Made by a program: the position numbers and the translations under genes. The notes below the pieces were generated by a model. It saw only the letters and a program-made list of their open reading frames with translations. It was not told the DNA's origin and did no database searches. A DNA stretch of 7,755 nucleotides, taken from positions 1 through 7,755 of the forward strand of contig CALVPU010000213.1 of the NCBI GenBank assembly GCA_944353735.1. The letters are read 5' to 3'. Position 1 is the stretch's first letter. Every line of letters starts with the position of its first letter. This stretch comes from an uncultured Eubacteriales bacterium. Lineage in GTDB: Bacteria; Bacillota; Clostridia; Christensenellales; Aristaeellaceae. Positions 5,291-7,755 of this stretch are shown here, in pieces.

Positions 5291-6487
5291 ATGAGACTGC
5301 ACAGGAAGATGCGCGTTTGGGCGGCGGTGCTGGCACTGATTCTGGCATGGGCGGTTCCGGCGCAGGCGGCGGGTTACCGTGCGATCGTCACCGCGGGGAG
5401 CATGCGCGTGTACGCCGACGCCGGGTGCGCGTGGGCCATCGGGACGCTGCCGGTGACGACGGTGGTGACGGTGGAGGCGCAGTCGGGCGGCACGGCCCTG
5501 ATCTCGCTGGGCGGGGCGCGCGGCTATGCGTCGGCGTCGGACATGGTGGCGCTGGACGATCTTGCGCAGCCCGTGACCTTCAACACCGATTCGCGCATCT
5601 ACCGCGCGCCGGACCTCTCCTCCGAGTGGATGGCGATTCCCGCGGGCTTCTCCTGCAACCTGCTGGCGACGAACGGCTCTTGGGCGATGGTGGAGAACGC
5701 CGGCATCGTCGCCTATACCAACCGCGACCACCTCGGCGGGCGCGGCGAGGTGCAGCAGCCGCAGACGCCGGCGCAGGACAGCGCGCCGCAGGTCGTCGTG
5801 GAGACGTTTGAGGCGCGCGTCACCGCGCAGATGATGTTCATCTTCGAGTCCGCCAGCGCCACCGCGCCGCTGATCGGCGGGCTGCCGGCGGGACAGGTGG
5901 TCAACGTCCACGCCTACAACAGCGAGGGCTGGGCGCTGATCGAGCTGTCCGGGCACTATGGCTTCGCGCGCATCAGCGACATGACGCGCGACCTCGACGC
6001 GCCGTCTGAGCCGTCCGCGCCGGAGCAGCCCGACGACTACCTCACCAGCGGCGAGTATTCCGTCGAGCAGACGATCTTCCTCTTCCTCACGCGGGAGATG
6101 GATTTGAACACCGCCGTGGCGTGCGGCATCCTCGCCAACGTCGAGCGCGAGTGCAGCTTCAAGGTCACCAACCAGAGCAACGACGGCGGCTACGGCATCT
6201 GCCAGTGGACCGGCGTGCGCAACACGCGGCTGAAGAACTGGTGCCGCGACAACGGTTATGACCATTCCACGCTCGAAGGACAGCTGTGGTATCTCAAGTA
6301 CGAGCTGGAGAATCACCATCCCAAGACGCTGCGCTACCTGCGCGGCGTGGAGAACTCCGCCGACGGCGCCTACGACGCCGCGTACTACTTCTGCTACAAC
6401 TTCGAGATTCCCGCCAAGCGCGCCACCCGCAGCGTCGAGCGCGGCAACATCGCCCGCGACAAGTACTGGGAGCGCTACGCCGTCTGA
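5291..6487 (+). CDS. Secreted SH3-repeat protein with phage-tail-lysozyme-type domain
   Basis: A 398-aa exported protein, probably a peptidoglycan hydrolase. A signal peptide covers residues 1-26 (basic MRLHRKMR, hydrophobic core, AQA before AGY). Three SH3-like repeats follow at about 28-88, 95-148 and 172-232. The first and third align well (A-VTA-SMRVYADA with A-VTAQMMFIFESA, both ending in SDM); the middle one is more diverged. A Pro/Glu/Asp-rich linker (about 233-250) leads to a phage-tail-lysozyme-type domain (about 254-398) with GILANVERECSF (279-290), GGYGICQWTG (299-308), STLEGQLWYLKYEL (326-339), YDAAYYFCYNFE (361-372) and RGNIARDKYW (384-393). Glu287 aligns with the probable catalytic Glu. 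The ATG has AAAGGGG 8 nt ahead; an upstream TTG at 5267 is less likely because the signal peptide starts best here. It stands alone with its own promoter and terminator. Lysozyme activity is inferred from the fold family. Confidence 0.87.
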   Translation: MRLHRKMRVWAAVLALILAWAVPAQAAGYRAIVTAGSMRVYADAGCAWAIGTLPVTTVVTVEAQSGGTALISLGGARGYASASDMVALDDLAQPVTFNTDSRIYRAPDLSSEWMAIPAGFSCNLLATNGSWAMVENAGIVAYTNRDHLGGRGEVQQPQTPAQDSAPQVVVETFEARVTAQMMFIFESASATAPLIGGLPAGQVVNVHAYNSEGWALIELSGHYGFARISDMTRDLDAPSEPSAPEQPDDYLTSGEYSVEQTIFLFLTREMDLNTAVACGILANVERECSFKVTNQSNDGGYGICQWTGVRNTRLKNWCRDNGYDHSTLEGQLWYLKYELENHHPKTLRYLRGVENSADGAYDAAYYFCYNFEIPAKRATRSVERGNIARDKYWERYAV

Positions 6488-6526
6488 CGGCGGATGCGGT
6501 TTTCGTAGAGGACAGCCGAGGCAGGG

Positions 6527-6563
6527 AAACGCGCCGTCCGCCATGCGCGGGCGGCGCGTTTGC
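6527..6563 (+). terminator. Probable terminator of the lysozyme-family gene
   Basis: AAACGCGCCGTCCGC (6527-6541) pairs with GCGGGCGGCGCGTTT (6547-6561) over 15 bp with one G-U pair, around the loop CATGC. The stem begins with A and ends with T, as in bidirectional terminators, but the T-run is only three bases. It begins 40 bp after the stop codon at 6487. Confidence 0.6.
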
Positions 6564-6850
6564 GCGCCCAGCGGCGGAGCCCGGTGTGCGGAGAGGGGCC
6601 TTTTGCGGCTGCCGCGCGCGCCGCGCGGAGAGGAAACTCAAGCAAAGTCGCGCCGCGGAAAGTGCGCGGGAACGGGGCGCGGCGCCCAGCGGCGGAGCAC
6701 CGCGCGGGAATGGAGCGTTTGGCTGCGCGCGCCGTGCGGCGAGGAAGCGGCAAGCAAAGTCGCGCTGCGGAAAGTGCGCGGGAACGGGACGGCGGCGCCC
6801 AGCGGCAGAGTCAGATGCGTGGGAATGGAGCGTTTGGCGGTGCCGCTTGT
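6564..6850. repeat. About 2.5 tandem units of a 113-118-bp GC-rich repeat
   Basis: The marker GCGCCCAGCGGCGGAGC starts at 6564 and 6682, and a variant (GCGCCCAGCGGCAGAGT) at 6795, giving periods of 118 and 113. A second block, AAGCAAAGTCGCGC then one C/T difference and about 20 identical bases to GAACGGG, occurs at 6640-6676 and 6752-6788 (36 of 37 alike). A third block, GGGAATGGAGCGTTTGGC, occurs in units 2 and 3. Unit 3 breaks off near 6850. No frame is kept across units because neither period is a multiple of three in common, so this is noncoding. Function unknown. Confidence 0.75.
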
Positions 6851-6949
6851 CCTGACCGCGCAACAATTTTTGCCCGCCGAGGTATATCCTGAGAGATGTG
6901 GGAGATGCTATGAGCAATCCGCCGGGACACCGGCACGATAAAGGAGTGA

Positions 6950-7165
6950 ATGAATTTGCTGGACCGCATCTCCCTGATCCTCACCATCATCGGCGGCATC
7001 AACTGGCTGCTGGTGGGATTGTTCCAGTTTGATCTGGTGGCGTACATCTGCGGCGGACAGGCGGCGACGCTCGCCCGCATCATCTATGCCGTGGTGGGCA
7101 TCGCAGCGCTGTGGTGCATCTCGCTGCTGTTCCGCGAGCGCACGCCGGTTGAGAGCCGCGACTGA
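6950..7165 (+). CDS. DUF378 family small membrane protein (YuzA-like)
   Basis: A 71-aa protein with two transmembrane helices (about 7-29 and 42-62), matching DUF378. Typical features are LDRISLILTIIGGINWLLVG near the N-terminus and RIIYAVVGIAALWCISLLF in the second helix, separated by a short polar turn (CGGQA). No biochemical function is established for this family. AAAGGAG ends only 3 nt before the ATG, which is tight; a TTG two codons later (6956) would have 9-nt spacing and give MLDRIS, so the true start may be either. It is a single gene with a strong terminator just downstream. Confidence 0.85.
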   Translation: MNLLDRISLILTIIGGINWLLVGLFQFDLVAYICGGQAATLARIIYAVVGIAALWCISLLFRERTPVESRD

Positions 7166-7184
7166 CGCCGCTGGCGCAAAAGGG

Positions 7185-7242
7185 GAAGCCCGTCGCGAAA
7201 CGTCTGTGGAGACGCTTCGGGCGGGCTTCTCTCATTCGTTTT
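7185..7242 (+). terminator. Intrinsic terminator of the DUF378 gene
   Basis: A long hairpin has an outer stem GAAGCCCG (7185-7192) with CGGGCTTC (7222-7229). Its inner stem is CGAA-CGTCT with AGACG-TTCG, with one mismatch, around the loop GTGG. The tail is T-rich but broken (TCTCATTCGTTTT, 7230-7242). It lies 20 nt past the stop codon. Confidence 0.8.
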
Positions 7243-7627
7243 GGAGGATGGCGGACGCGGCTTTCCGGCACAGCCGGACCGCTCGTGCCGGCGCGGCTGT
7301 TTCCGCCGGAGGAACCGGCGCGGAAGGCACAGCGCCGTTCGCATGCGCAGCTGCGCAGTTCCGTGGGCGGGAAATGCCGCCGGCATCCGCCGTGGAGCGA
7401 AGGCTTGCCGCGCGCGGCGACGGAACTCCGCCGCTTGCGCGCTACGTCGGAGCAGTGGGGACGGCGGCGCTGCGCATAACGCGATTGAACAGCGGACGGC
7501 GGCGCCTCGCAAAACGCGATTCGCGGCGTCAGCCGCCTGCGCGCGGCCCAGCGGCTATCTCAACCCGCCTGCGTCAGCCGCGTCGCCAGGCAGACGACGG
7601 CAGTCATGCCCTCGCGGCAGTCGTGTC
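7243..7627. other. Gene-free GC-rich spacer
   Basis: Open frames on both strands are short, Arg/Ala-rich and lack ribosome binding sites, so I call no gene. The spacer holds short local repeats: CCGGCGCGG twice (near 7290 and 7320) and AACGCGATT twice (near 7480 and 7515). Its right end (7558-7627) contains a diverged copy of the 3' end of the minus-strand gene that follows. Any terminator of that gene would lie here, but I saw no T-rich hairpin on that strand. Confidence 0.55.
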
Positions 7628-7657
7628 TCAGCCTGCCTGCGCCAGCCGCGTCGCCAG
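7558..7657. repeat. Direct duplication of the 3' end of the minus-strand gene
   Basis: Bases 7558-7589 and 7626-7657 match at 29 of 32 positions, offset 68 bp. The right copy covers the stop codon and last codons of the minus-strand gene. The left copy, read on the minus strand, encodes the same ending (LATRLTQAG, stop) against LATRLAQAG, stop. The similarity extends weakly further: REGM in the copy faces EEGI in the gene, 18 codons before the stop in both. Confidence 0.75.
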
Positions 7658-7755
7658 CGCGGTCAGGAAGCGGATGCCCTCTTCGGCGCGGTCGAAGTTC
7701 AGCGTCTCGGCGGGGGTGTGCTCGCCGCTGCCGCCGCTGATGCCGGTGGAGAGGA
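7628..7755 (-). CDS. C-terminal fragment of a probable M20-like peptidase/deacylase
   Basis: Read on the minus strand, the frame enters from the right edge and gives 41 codons and a TGA at 7630-7628; the rest of the gene lies outside the window. The piece contains TGISGGSGEHTPAETLNF, then a helix EEGIRFLTALATRLAQAG. The GxxxHTPxE pattern near the C-terminus resembles M20-family zinc peptidases and deacetylases, where this His is a metal ligand close to the protein end, followed by a helix. With so little sequence the family is a guess; another hydrolase class is possible. It converges on the DUF378 gene. A diverged copy of its 3' end lies immediately beyond the stop. Confidence 0.55.
   Translation of the reverse strand, partial: LSTGISGGSGEHTPAETLNFDRAEEGIRFLTALATRLAQAG

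Larger units (their letters stand above)
6488..6949. other. Gene-free GC-rich spacer before the DUF378 gene
   Basis: Several frames are open here on both strands, but none has a ribosome binding site, a recognisable motif or plausible composition (long Arg/Ala/Gly runs). The spacer contains a terminator hairpin at its left end and a 2.5-copy tandem repeat, both listed separately. Only the last about 100 bases are AT-richer. I could not find a confident promoter for the DUF378 gene; TGCTATGAG at 6906-6914 resembles an extended -10 but has no -35 partner. Confidence 0.6.

Noticed and set aside
6258..6941. Overlapping plus-strand frames running from the lysozyme gene into the repeat spacer
   Set aside because: They overlap the well-supported lysozyme frame, and their downstream parts are the tandem repeat translated in GC-rich frames with no motifs.
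2628..7657. Shared 68-bp spacing of the repeats at 2628/2696 and 7558/7626
   Set aside because: The two repeat pairs have unrelated sequences, so the equal offset is most likely coincidence.

Overview
The window is a GC-rich chromosomal stretch that looks like a high-GC member of the Bacillota, probably a gut-type Clostridia. The evidence is the strong SigmaA-type promoters, AGGAGG-type ribosome binding sites, GTG/TTG start usage, an ECF-type thiamine transporter subunit (ThiT) and a secreted SH3/phage-tail-lysozyme-type protein. I cannot name the genus. Seven genes can be supported on the plus strand, plus the last 41 codons of an eighth on the minus strand at the right edge. Very long open frames on the opposite strand are shadows caused by high GC.

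Layout. Bases 1-333 hold no gene: two diverged copies of a roughly 110-bp hairpin-bearing repeat, then two consecutive 23-bp palindromes. A near-consensus promoter (334-362) drives a leader with a TPP riboswitch (371-455) and an intrinsic terminator (492-524), followed by thiT (552-1400). A 12-bp terminator hairpin separates thiT from a LysR-family regulator (1521-2417), and a plausible promoter for the regulator lies against that hairpin. After a 467-bp spacer with two copies of a palindromic repeat comes a tight three-gene operon: surE (nucleotidase), a CYTH-domain triphosphate-binding enzyme, and trmO (tRNA t6A37 N6-methyltransferase), with gaps of 23 and 17 bp. A relatively AT-rich spacer (4929-5290) carries a MITE-like element with inverted ends and a good terminator, then a perfect-consensus extended -10 promoter for a secreted protein with three SH3-like repeats and a phage-tail-lysozyme-type domain (5291-6487). 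Next are a terminator hairpin, a GC-rich spacer with about 2.5 tandem units of a 113-118-bp repeat, and a small DUF378 membrane protein (6950-7165) with a long terminator hairpin. The right edge holds a gene-free spacer and the C-terminus of a probable M20-like hydrolase, whose 3' end is duplicated just beyond its stop codon.

How it fits together. thiT is a self-contained thiamine-salvage unit: TPP binding to the leader should promote termination and shut off uptake. The surE/CYTH/trmO operon combines housekeeping nucleotide or phosphate hydrolysis with tRNA modification. The lysozyme-like protein is a free-standing exported cell-wall enzyme, not part of a prophage: no other phage genes are visible. 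I found no CRISPR array, transposase, tRNA or rRNA. Most of the unusual content is in the spacers, which carry several apparently unrelated repeat families. Nothing here clearly makes a new multi-gene system.
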